Assembly (NCBI GenBank): GCA_023382875.1
Contig: JAHDXH010000007.1
Coordinates: 1 to 48,009, forward strand
Length of the DNA: 48,009 bases
DNA from: Patescibacteria group bacterium
GTDB lineage: Bacteria; Patescibacteriota; Microgenomatia; UBA1400; PJMF01
Reading direction: 5' to 3'
This document shows, piece by piece, positions 15,316-21,849 of the stretch; positions within the stretch are counted from its first letter, which is position 1, and the number at the start of each line of letters is the position of its first letter. The translations under genes were made by a program, and so were the position numbers. Below the pieces are notes generated by a model. The model saw only the letters and a list, made by a program, of their open reading frames with translations, was not told the origin of the DNA and made no database searches.

Positions 15316-15735
15316 TTAAGTGAGGTTTTTGAAAAATTTCACCTTGCCTTCAGATTCAAAATCGACAGTAAATCCGGCATCCAAAAGTGCTTTTCTGGCT
15401 GATGGCGTGTCTGCAACAATTGAGGTCAATTTAGTCACGCCTTTCTTGTGAGCCACCGCTTCAATTTGTGTTAAAAGCTGGGCACCCAAACCTTTGCCTT
15501 GATGATCTGGATCAATCATTCTGACCAAAGACGCTTCTTCTTCGTGAAGAAAAAGAAATCCAAAACCCACCACTTGCCCATCCAAGGCCAAAGGAATTGC
15601 CAAATCAGCATCGGTCAAAGACAAAAGCATAACATGGTTTTCTAACACCACTTTGCGCGCCATTTCTGTAATTTGCGGTTTATAAAAATTTGGTTTTTCT
15701 GGAGTGAGAAAGACCGGCCCGTTTTCTTTGGTCAT
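15316..15735 (-). CDS. GNAT-family N-acetyltransferase
   Basis: The 139-residue protein contains the acetyl-CoA pyrophosphate-binding motif A, MIDPDHQGKGLGAQLLTQIE (Q/RxxGxG/A type), followed by a strand-helix ending ARKALLDAGF, which matches motif B. The N-terminal 50 residues (TPEKPNFYKPQITEMA and on) would form the substrate side. It acetylates an unknown small molecule or protein amine. A -10 CATAAT (15744-15749) stands 8 bases from the ATG, so the mRNA is probably leaderless. It faces away from the 243-residue gene. Confidence 0.85.
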   Translation of the reverse strand: MTKENGPVFLTPEKPNFYKPQITEMARKVVLENHVMLLSLTDADLAIPLALDGQVVGFGFLFLHEEEASLVRMIDPDHQGKGLGAQLLTQIEAVAHKKGVTKLTSIVADTPSARKALLDAGFTVDFESEGKVKFFKNLT

Positions 15736-15743
15736 AGGATTTG

Positions 15744-15783
15744 ATTATGACATGGATTAAATGAAAATTTGGAGCGTTATAAT
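15744..15783. promoter_or_regulatory. divergent -10 boxes for the GNAT and 243-residue genes
   Basis: The minus-strand CATAAT (15744-15749) is 8 bases from the GNAT ATG, and the plus-strand TATAAT (15778-15783) is 11 bases from the ATG at 15795. Neither gene has a Shine-Dalgarno site, and -35 boxes are weak. Both would give leaderless or nearly leaderless mRNAs. Confidence 0.45.
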
Positions 15784-15794
15784 ATCGACTATCT

Positions 15795-16526
15795 ATGAAG
15801 ATGAAATCAATTTATAGCTTTGAAGTATTGCAAAGAATTCTAGACCATTATCATGTGGGTAAAATTATTTTGCTTGATGGATATTTAACTTTAGGCTCAA
15901 ACACATGGCTTCATTTCATCAAAACCAATCAGGGAGAATTTGAACTCTTCTCCTTTCCTACTCAAACTCCAATTGATATTCAAGAAGATATTATTGAAAA
16001 AAGAAATGAGGATTGGTATGGAAAAGATTTTGACAAAATCGTTCATAGCTTTGATAGACATCACCAGCTAATTCAAAAAACAAAAGTCATTGCGATAACT
16101 CCCAAACAAGTTTTTACTGATTTAACTAAATTAGTCGGCGAAAAATTAGTTAAAAGCTTTAGAGTTTATGGAACAATTTTGGATCTGAGATTTGAAAATG
16201 ACTTAACCATTTGGTCATATGCCGAGTGGAATTTACAGGAAAATAAATCAAAAATCTTACTCCACTCCAACACAAGTACCTACGATGAAATTGACAATTT
16301 GGTTGAGAAACTGCCAGAGCGTGATTTAAAAATTGAATCATTTATTATTGAAGACGAGTGGTTTGAAATTTATTTCAACGAAAACATGAGCTTACACTTT
16401 AGAAAACAAAGCATATTCCCAGCTGTGGAAATAATGTCATATAGCCAGTCACAAAACAGTATCCAGATTTTTGATGAAAACGAAATTTATTATCAAAAGG
16501 AATTGAAAAGATCTGATTTTACTTAA
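15795..16526 (+). CDS. hypothetical cytoplasmic protein, 243 aa
   Basis: Not recognised. It is a soluble, acidic and aromatic-rich protein with no signal peptide or membrane helix and an alternating alpha/beta appearance. The middle (about 95-150) reads like repeated short strands (VYGTILDLRF, DLTIWSYAEWNL), which could be a small beta-sheet domain. It has AT-rich codon use like most host genes (19 of 60 bases G or C at 16201-16260). It stands alone, has a TATAAT just upstream and ends at the bidirectional terminator at 16530-16565. Confidence 0.6.
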   Translation: MKMKSIYSFEVLQRILDHYHVGKIILLDGYLTLGSNTWLHFIKTNQGEFELFSFPTQTPIDIQEDIIEKRNEDWYGKDFDKIVHSFDRHHQLIQKTKVIAITPKQVFTDLTKLVGEKLVKSFRVYGTILDLRFENDLTIWSYAEWNLQENKSKILLHSNTSTYDEIDNLVEKLPERDLKIESFIIEDEWFEIYFNENMSLHFRKQSIFPAVEIMSYSQSQNSIQIFDENEIYYQKELKRSDFT

Positions 16527-16529
16527 AAT

Positions 16530-16565
16530 ACAAAACGCCCTCGCGGTGAAGCGAGGGGTTTGTTG
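16530..16565. terminator. bidirectional terminator between the 243-residue gene and the GC-rich cassette
   Basis: A perfect 7-base GC-rich stem, CCCTCGC (16538-16544) with GCGAGGG (16551-16557), and a 6-base loop are flanked by A-rich sequence on the left and GTTTGTTGT on the right. It can end the plus-strand 243-residue gene and the minus-strand pair at 16593-17373 (T-rich CGTTTTGTATTTT on that strand). Confidence 0.75.
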
Positions 16566-16592
16566 TAACAGAAATGAATCGTGTTTGATTTG

Positions 16593-16961
16593 TCACCGAG
16601 GCGGGTCTTCGAGAATTTCGTAGCTGAAGATGTCAGGGACCATCAACCGCCAGCCAAAGATGTCCAAATGGCGACCACGTGCGGAAAAACTGATATAGGC
16701 TCCTTCAGGGACGCGATCCCAGTCGCGGGTACCCCAGAAGAATTTGTAGATTCTGCCATCGCGCATCTGTATAAGGTAGCTGTGCGAGGTACTGCAATCT
16801 CCATCGGAGTCACACGAGGTATGACTCTCATGCCATTTGGAAGAAACCACGCCACTTCCTGAGGCATCTGCGGAATAAAACCACAAATAGAAAATTGCCA
16901 TGAACACCAGCACGATGAGCGAGGCAACTGCTTTTGCGCCTGAGCCATTATCTCGTCCCAT
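16593..16961 (-). CDS. GC-rich membrane-anchored hypothetical protein, 122 aa
   Basis: Not recognised. One N-terminal membrane helix (about residues 11-29, VASLIVLVFMAIFYLWFY) is followed by an outside domain of about 90 residues with a CDSDGDC motif, whose two cysteines could form a disulfide, and several tryptophans (WGTRDWDRVPEG). It looks like a small exported beta-type domain. Composition is distinct: 35 of 60 bases are G or C at 16681-16740. An AGGTAGG ribosome site precedes the ATG. Its start overlaps the end of the 141-residue gene by 14 bases, so the pair is co-translated. Confidence 0.65.
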   Translation of the reverse strand: MGRDNGSGAKAVASLIVLVFMAIFYLWFYSADASGSGVVSSKWHESHTSCDSDGDCSTSHSYLIQMRDGRIYKFFWGTRDWDRVPEGAYISFSARGRHLDIFGWRLMVPDIFSYEILEDPPR

Positions 16962-17373
16962 GTCTGCCTACCTTGTTGGGGATGGTGCGCCATGCAACCA
17001 AATAACCGAACGCGGCGAAAGCGAAGCATAAGACGGTGAACAGTGCTTTTGGTGCGACCATCTGGACTAACCACACCGGCATGATTATCGAGCTTGTCAC
17101 TACGCCACCGAGAATGATGGCGAGGGCAAAGCTGATGCCGAAGGCGTAAACCAGATGATAGAGACCCGACATCTCTACAGCGTATTCAATGCTGTCGTCC
17201 ATATAGTCGATGAACTTGGCGGCGCTGTACGAGAGAACGGCAGGGGTGATGCCGACTACCAGAATAATGGTCAGGATTGACGTAACCACATCAATCACTG
17301 AAGCCACCATCAGCAGTGCGACCAGAAAAATGACCAGTAGACTCAATTGGTCGTTTTTCAACTTCTTGAGCAT
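16948..17373 (-). CDS. GC-rich polytopic membrane protein, 141 aa
   Basis: Not recognised. Four hydrophobic segments are visible (about 10-30, 31-50, 73-95 and 100-127) with a basic N-terminus (MLKKLKND) and a basic end (NKVGRHGTR). It is the first gene of a two-gene cassette with the 122-residue anchored protein. It has an excellent promoter (17470-17498), a leader hairpin and an AGGTAGG ribosome site 8 bases before the ATG. Composition is about 52 percent GC at 17041-17100, against about one third in neighbouring genes. Recent transfer or special selection on codon use are both possible. Confidence 0.65.
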   Translation of the reverse strand: MLKKLKNDQLSLLVIFLVALLMVASVIDVVTSILTIILVVGITPAVLSYSAAKFIDYMDDSIEYAVEMSGLYHLVYAFGISFALAIILGGVVTSSIIMPVWLVQMVAPKALFTVLCFAFAAFGYLVAWRTIPNKVGRHGTR

Positions 17374-17419
17374 TGGAACTACCTACCTTTCTTATCTTTG
17401 ATTATCAGATTCATTTCTT

Positions 17420-17452
17420 AAGGTGCTGCATCACGAAGATGACAGGCACCTT
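17420..17452 (-). promoter_or_regulatory. hairpin in the 5' leader of the GC-rich membrane operon
   Basis: AAGGTGC (17420-17426) pairs with GCACCTT (17446-17452), and the inner CATC/GATG arms extend the stem with small bulges around a short ACGAA loop. It lies between the predicted transcript start (near 17463) and the ribosome site. There is no T-run, so it may stabilise the message or tune translation rather than end transcription. Confidence 0.45.
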
Positions 17453-17469
17453 GTGTTGCTAGACCGGGA

Positions 17470-17498
17470 ATTATAGCAAAATAAGAGGGAAATTTCAA
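17470..17498 (-). promoter_or_regulatory. consensus promoter of the GC-rich membrane operon
   Basis: On the minus strand, -35 TTGAAA (17493-17498), a 17-base spacer and a perfect -10 TATAAT (17470-17475) are visible. The predicted leader of about 90 bases holds a hairpin and an AGGTAGG ribosome site. It matches the architecture of the other GC-rich cassette at 9259-9762. Confidence 0.7.
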
Positions 17499-17519
17499 TA
17501 TTATGGGATAATAAGTAAG

Positions 17520-17537
17520 GCGGAAGGTACAGGATTT
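17520..17537 (-). repeat. 18-bp duplicate of the tRNA-Ser(CGA) 3' end; att-like remnant
   Basis: GCGGAAGGTACAGGATTT occurs here and again at 17721-17738, where it is the 3' end of tRNA-Ser (half of the T loop through the acceptor stem and discriminator). The copies are in direct orientation, 201 bases apart. Such duplications mark integrase-mediated insertion into tRNA genes. No integrase is nearby and only about 180 bases, including a terminator, lie between the copies. The sequence beside this copy is GC-rich and non-coding (17538-17640). Confidence 0.6.
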
Positions 17538-17680
17538 CACGACTCGCCCGCTGCGCGTGCTCGCTGTATTAGGCAGGAGCTCACTAAACTTACAACAGTC
17601 AAATACTATCTCCCCTTTCATTCGCGCTTGCCGGCAGAACTAAGCTAAAGCTAAATCCAAAACTATTGGACCAACCAATT

Positions 17681-17718
17681 AATAAAAAAATAACACCCTG
17701 CGGTGTTCTTTTTTTATT
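17681..17718. terminator. bidirectional terminator just downstream of tRNA-Ser
   Basis: AACACC (17692-17697) pairs with GGTGTT (17702-17707) around a CTGC loop, flanked by AATAAAAAAA on the left and TTTTTTTATT on the right, so the whole 38 bases are nearly palindromic with T-runs on both strands. It starts 3 bases beyond the 3' end of tRNA-Ser and likely ends that transcript. Confidence 0.8.
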
Positions 17719-17721
17719 AAG

Positions 17722-17806
17722 CGGAAGGTACAGGATTTGAACCTGTGGACCCCTTACGGGGAATAGATTTCGAGTCTATCGCATTTGACCACTCTGCCAA
17801 CCTTCC
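17722..17806 (-). tRNA. tRNA-Ser (anticodon CGA)
   Basis: Read on the minus strand, the acceptor stem GGAAGGT pairs with ACCTTCC, with discriminator G. The anticodon stem ATAGA/TCTAT encloses the loop CTCGAAA with anticodon CGA, which reads UCG. A long class II variable arm (CCCC...GGGG) follows, then the T arm CAGG-TTCAAAT-CCTG. CCA is not encoded. A terminator lies directly downstream and part of its 3' end is duplicated at 17520-17537. Confidence 0.95.
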
Positions 17807-17860
17807 AAAATTCGCCAGAGGCTAAAATATTAGCCCACTTAAACAACAGTCCAGATTTTA

Positions 17861-20314
17861 TTACACCAGAGCAGGAATATCAAAGTCAGCTTCATCTTTT
17901 CCAGACAAGTCATCATTGGGGAAAATTATCTCCGTAGCCACCTCAATCCCCTGCTGACCACAAAAGAAACGATAGTCTTCCAACAACTCTGTCATCCATT
18001 CTGCCCCAGAGTTGTGACTAGCAGCTGCCAGCACAACTTCCCAGACTCTTTGATAATTTTGAGTGTTCCAATACCAATCGCATAACTGACGATAAGTTGA
18101 TTCTTCATTTACAAAAACTTTCATTCGATGTTCCAAGTATTGGACCCACAAATCAATGTTGTCAGGAAGTTGGTCAAGCAAGAGCTGATCCTGTTTTAAA
18201 GCCTCTTCATAGCGGTTCTCTTTTACCAATAAATTAATAGCCTTTTGAGTAAAACCAACAAAATCGACATTGAAACGAGCTTGGAAACAAGTCGATAGAT
18301 AATTATCCGCTTCATCGTTTTCACCATAAATTTCCAAAAGCATCTCCCACAATTCTTGATTTTGACTATTTATGATTAATCCACCTCGACATGCCTCAAT
18401 TGCCAAATCAAGTCGATCAATTTTCATAAACAAAGTTGCCCATATCAACATATTTTCCGATGAATTAGGTAAAATTTGTTCTAAGCGATATAAATACAAT
18501 GCCGCCGCTTCAGTAAAACCCTGTTCAATATAAAGCAACGCCAGATTTCCAATCATCATGGCATCATTGGGAACAAAATCCAAATAGTTTTCAATTGCCG
18601 TTGTCAAAACTTCAACATCCAAAAAACCATAGTTCGCCACTCCATTAGCAACAAAAGAAAAATTATTTATCACTAGAGAGTAAATTCCCGGTTCAGGTTG
18701 AAAAATTTGAATACGAGGATCAGGTACACCATTGTAAAGTGAAATTTTCTTATACCAATCTTTATTGGCTGTAATATTGATTACATCAGGTTCTCCCAGC
18801 TCCACAAACTCCTTGAGCTTGGCCAGATTTGTTTCATCAAATTGTTCACCATCAATCTTACAATTATGAGCAGAAACCCTCATGTCGCGAAAATGAACCT
18901 GACTGTCTGCTGTAACCACAAAATTAGTCGCATGGCCTTTAACCAAACCGACTAAATATTTGATTCCGATTGCATCAAAAAGCATGCCAGAAACCAAAAC
19001 CGCCCCCACGCAATTTACCTGCTCTCTGACGGCAATTTCTGCAGGCATTGAAGCTGTTAATTCATATTGATACTGACTAACTTCGGCCTGAATTAAATCA
19101 ACAATTTCCAATTCTTTTTGCGAGATTACTTCTAAACTCGCGCCGCCGTCTTTAAGTTCCTGAAGTTCTCTTTTCAAGCGCTCCACCTCAATTTTTTCCG
19201 CCAATAACTTTCTCTCCTCTTCTACATCTAAACCAAAACCATCCTTTAATAGATCTATGACGGCACCATCCTGCTGCTTTAATTCAACCTCCGGAGCTTC
19301 TTTCAAAGCCTGAATTAAATTGTTTTTACCTTTTCTTAAAATAACTTTTTCCATTTCGGAAACAGGTTTAGCAAAAATTTGCTTGACTCTTAAAACTGTT
19401 GAGAGTTGCAATAAAAGATTTGGCCCAACTTTTTTCCAAAATCTGGTTTGCAAAAATCCTTTCTCTAACTCAGATTTTTCCTGCTTCTCCTTTTCACTCA
19501 ATTCATCTTCGGCAACACCCAAAAAAACTACTGAATATTCTCTCCAAGAGACATCAGCCAAATCCATATCATCTTCTTCGATATTTTTAAAATCTAGTTG
19601 ATCAAACCTTTCTCTGCTCAAAGATTTAAAAAAGGTTTTTAACATTTTTTGTCGTAGCGCCTCGACCTCATCGACTGTTGGCTCCCGACCCAATCTTGCC
19701 TGCAAACGAAAAAAGTGTTTCCGCAAAAAATCAGTGCCTGTTAGCCAAGACTCGACCTCATATTTATCTTGCTCCAACTGTCTAAATTTATTTTCATCAT
19801 CAATATCACTACCCAATAAGTCTGTTTGAGGAATATTACTATAACTTCTAAAAACTCTTTTTTTTCTTAAAAGTGATCGGCTAAATTGATAAAACTCTTT
19901 TGCCAAATCCTGGGCCAATTCCTTTGCCGGCTGCTCATCTTCTGACCAATCAATTAAGTCAACGTAGTGACGCAAATAAATGGCAGAACGTCTAAACATT
20001 GAGACTGTTTTTTTGAGCTTATCTTTTTCTTGCTTTGCCTTTTCTGGCTCATCGACAACCTCATCCACCAAATCCACCACTGCCAAAACTTCCCAAGGCT
20101 TCAAATCATCTGGGACAGTAACTTCAACATTATCGCCATTTTGAATCAAAGGCGAACTTTCCATGACCTCTTCCCACTCTGGTCGCGGTAAAAAATGAAG
20201 CCTCATACCGCCGTTGGCACGACACCATGCTTCCAAATAGTTTTGGGCGCCTGTGCTACGAAAGGCCTCCACCTCTGTATATTGCTTAAGATCTCGTTCA
20301 AAATTAAGTACCAT
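17861..20314 (-). CDS. large TPR protein with a transglutaminase-like Cys-His-Asp pattern
   Basis: An 817-residue soluble protein of unknown function with no signal peptide. The first 400 residues are highly charged and helical. Around 425-480 the text EQVNCVGAVL...GIKYLVGLVKGHATNF...VHFRDM gives Cys435, His461 and Asp477 in the order and spacing seen in transglutaminase-like cysteine enzymes, including SirB1-type proteins that also carry TPRs. From about 585 to 760 several tetratricopeptide-like helical pairs follow (for example LALLYIEQGFTEAAALYLYR). A TATACT lies 11 bases before the ATG. It might be a peptidase, a transferase or an inactive scaffold. The triad and fold are inference. Confidence 0.65.
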   Translation of the reverse strand: MVLNFERDLKQYTEVEAFRSTGAQNYLEAWCRANGGMRLHFLPRPEWEEVMESSPLIQNGDNVEVTVPDDLKPWEVLAVVDLVDEVVDEPEKAKQEKDKLKKTVSMFRRSAIYLRHYVDLIDWSEDEQPAKELAQDLAKEFYQFSRSLLRKKRVFRSYSNIPQTDLLGSDIDDENKFRQLEQDKYEVESWLTGTDFLRKHFFRLQARLGREPTVDEVEALRQKMLKTFFKSLSRERFDQLDFKNIEEDDMDLADVSWREYSVVFLGVAEDELSEKEKQEKSELEKGFLQTRFWKKVGPNLLLQLSTVLRVKQIFAKPVSEMEKVILRKGKNNLIQALKEAPEVELKQQDGAVIDLLKDGFGLDVEEERKLLAEKIEVERLKRELQELKDGGASLEVISQKELEIVDLIQAEVSQYQYELTASMPAEIAVREQVNCVGAVLVSGMLFDAIGIKYLVGLVKGHATNFVVTADSQVHFRDMRVSAHNCKIDGEQFDETNLAKLKEFVELGEPDVINITANKDWYKKISLYNGVPDPRIQIFQPEPGIYSLVINNFSFVANGVANYGFLDVEVLTTAIENYLDFVPNDAMMIGNLALLYIEQGFTEAAALYLYRLEQILPNSSENMLIWATLFMKIDRLDLAIEACRGGLIINSQNQELWEMLLEIYGENDEADNYLSTCFQARFNVDFVGFTQKAINLLVKENRYEEALKQDQLLLDQLPDNIDLWVQYLEHRMKVFVNEESTYRQLCDWYWNTQNYQRVWEVVLAAASHNSGAEWMTELLEDYRFFCGQQGIEVATEIIFPNDDLSGKDEADFDIPALV

Positions 20315-20393
20315 GTGTACTAATCAGTATATCGAAGTCAGTTGAGGAAAAAATGAGAAAAAGTGGAAATTGGCAAACGAAAATTAAAAAATG

Positions 20394-20465
20394 TGCCCCC
20401 GCCAGGAATCGAACCTGGATCAGCAGTTCCGCAAACTGCTGTTCTATCCGTTGAACTACGGGAGC
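20394..20465 (-). tRNA. tRNA-Arg (anticodon GCG)
   Basis: Minus-strand cloverleaf: acceptor GCTCCCG pairs with CGGGGGC (one G-T pair), discriminator A. The anticodon stem GCAGT/ACTGC encloses TTGCGGA, anticodon GCG, which reads CGC and CGU. The T arm CCAGG-TTCGATT-CCTGG is perfect. Most bacteria decode these codons with an A34 (inosine) tRNA, so a G34 species is notable. CCA is not encoded. Confidence 0.93.
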
Positions 20466-20518
20466 GAATATGTATATTTTATCTGGAAAATTAATTTAGT
20501 AAAGCTAAAAAGCCAAAT

Positions 20519-21073
20519 TTATTCCAATGGCACTTTTTCTGCCAACCATTTTGAAGCTTTTTCATAGCTAGTTAATGGTGGGCGTTCTTGCAATAAAACC
20601 TCAGAAAGAATGTCGATAATACTACTTTCGTCCTTTTCTTGATAAAGCAAAGTAATGCGATGAGGGAAGCGACCCAGTTCAATATTAATCACTTTTTGGT
20701 CATTTCTTTCATCTAACCAAAAACGACCAAGTTCTTCCCAGTAATAAAGTTGATCATCAAAACGAATGCCATAAGTAGTAATAATGATTCTACTCTCTTG
20801 AGGTGGAACACTAGATAAAACATAAACCAAGAAAGCCACCGTCACTACAACTGCAATTGGCAGAAATTGTCCAGCAAAAAATAAAATTGCCGAAACCAAA
20901 AAAACAATCAAAGCCACAGTAGTGTAATACTGACGATTGCGCTTTTTGTAGGGACGAGACATCGCCTTCCACTCGAAGATAAATTCTTCTGGCTGAGGCT
21001 TGGGCATATCAGCAAAATAAGTCTGAGCCAGCTCTCTTGGATCAATCTGGGTATTTGGTAAACCTTGTGGCAT
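20519..21073 (-). CDS. hypothetical protein with two membrane helices, 184 aa
   Basis: Not recognised. A proline-rich N-terminal cytoplasmic part (about 45 residues) is followed by two adjacent hydrophobic segments (about residues 56-72 and 74-90) and then a soluble C-terminal domain containing RIIITTYGIRFDDQLYYWEE. This layout is like small PH-like (bacterial PH, DUF304-type) membrane-anchored proteins, which is a tentative resemblance. The ORF track starts at 21136, but the ATG at 21073 (MPQGLPNTQ) sits 11 bases after a -10 TATATT (21085-21090), and the upstream extension overlaps the divergent promoter. Convergent with nothing; a tRNA-Arg lies downstream. Confidence 0.65.
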   Translation of the reverse strand: MPQGLPNTQIDPRELAQTYFADMPKPQPEEFIFEWKAMSRPYKKRNRQYYTTVALIVFLVSAILFFAGQFLPIAVVVTVAFLVYVLSSVPPQESRIIITTYGIRFDDQLYYWEELGRFWLDERNDQKVINIELGRFPHRITLLYQEKDESSIIDILSEVLLQERPPLTSYEKASKWLAEKVPLE

Positions 21074-21123
21074 ATTCTGAGTTAAATATACAGGAAAACC
21101 AACGGTGCATCCAGAAAGAGTTT

Positions 21124-21152
21124 TTGACAACCACAAAAAAACTCATCATAAT
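21124..21152 (+). promoter_or_regulatory. consensus promoter of the dockerin/cohesin surface pair
   Basis: A perfect -35 TTGACA (21124-21129), a 17-base spacer and -10 CATAAT (21147-21152) predict a start near 21159, about 7 bases before the ATG at 21166. This excludes the long N-terminal extension of the ORF-track entry starting at 21037. No Shine-Dalgarno site is present. Confidence 0.7.
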
Positions 21153-21165
21153 GATAGTCACATCT

Positions 21166-21843
21166 ATGCCTATCAGAAAAGTTGCTCCTCGCAAACCAAA
21201 ATTAAAAATAATTCTTAGTCTTGTCGCTCTAAGTCTGCTGGCTTTGTCTTTGCCAGTTGCTTACATTTTGGTCAAACAAAACCAAGATTTAAGACAGCAA
21301 GCTGCTGTATATGAAAACACTTGCGCAGAGGAAGACGTTAACACACAGTTTAGAATGTATGAAGCAGGCACGGATAAGCCATGGACAGATGGCAACAAAA
21401 TGACTGTCAAAGTTGGCGACAAGATCGACGTCAACTGTTTTGCTAAAACTGGCACTGCCCTCTTATCCAACGGCAAAATCACTCTAAAAATTGATGGTGT
21501 TGCTACAACTATCCCAACGAATAGTGTAATTAATGACGGAAAATCACTCAAAGCTTTTGAAATCACCAAAGGTGGTGTTCATACCTTTACCTGTGCTAAT
21601 ACGGCCAGTTGTTCTGATACCGACCAAGTCAACGTTCCAAAAACTGACGTTGTCTGTACTGCCGATGCCAAACAATGCCCAGACGGTTCGTCTGTAGGTC
21701 GAGTTGCACCTAACTGTGAGTTTGCTGCTTGTCCAAATGCAGGAAACTGCACCAACCCATCAACTGCAGATCTAAACAAAGACTGCACTGTTGATCTCAA
21801 AGATTACGACTTATTCTTAAATGAATTTATTAAAAGCTTGTAG
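21166..21843 (+). CDS. membrane-anchored surface protein ending in a dockerin-type calcium loop
   Basis: A 225-residue exported protein. A basic N-terminus (MPIRKVAPRKPKLK) and one helix (about 15-36) anchor it in the membrane. An Ig-like beta domain (about 50-155) follows, then a cysteine motif CPDGSSVGRVAPNCEFAACP known from many CPR surface proteins (from memory). The C-terminus, ADLNKDCTVDLKDYDLF, matches the D-x-N-x-D...D-x-x-D calcium loop of type I dockerins, though only one of the usual two repeats is present. The next gene starts 6 bases after its stop and carries a cohesin-like domain. Start chosen from the promoter. Confidence 0.75.
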   Translation: MPIRKVAPRKPKLKIILSLVALSLLALSLPVAYILVKQNQDLRQQAAVYENTCAEEDVNTQFRMYEAGTDKPWTDGNKMTVKVGDKIDVNCFAKTGTALLSNGKITLKIDGVATTIPTNSVINDGKSLKAFEITKGGVHTFTCANTASCSDTDQVNVPKTDVVCTADAKQCPDGSSVGRVAPNCEFAACPNAGNCTNPSTADLNKDCTVDLKDYDLFLNEFIKSL

Positions 21844-21849
21844 GCCAAC

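Noticed and set aside
17418-17621. 67-residue ORF on the minus strand over the tRNA fragment
   Set aside because: It runs through the promoter, leader hairpin and duplicated tRNA 3' end of the GC-rich operon; its KSCTFRL text is just translated tRNA sequence.
21037-21165. 43-residue N-terminal extension of the dockerin-type protein
   Set aside because: It overlaps the divergent gene and the TTGACA-17-CATAAT promoter; the ATG at 21166 starts a normal anchor sequence.
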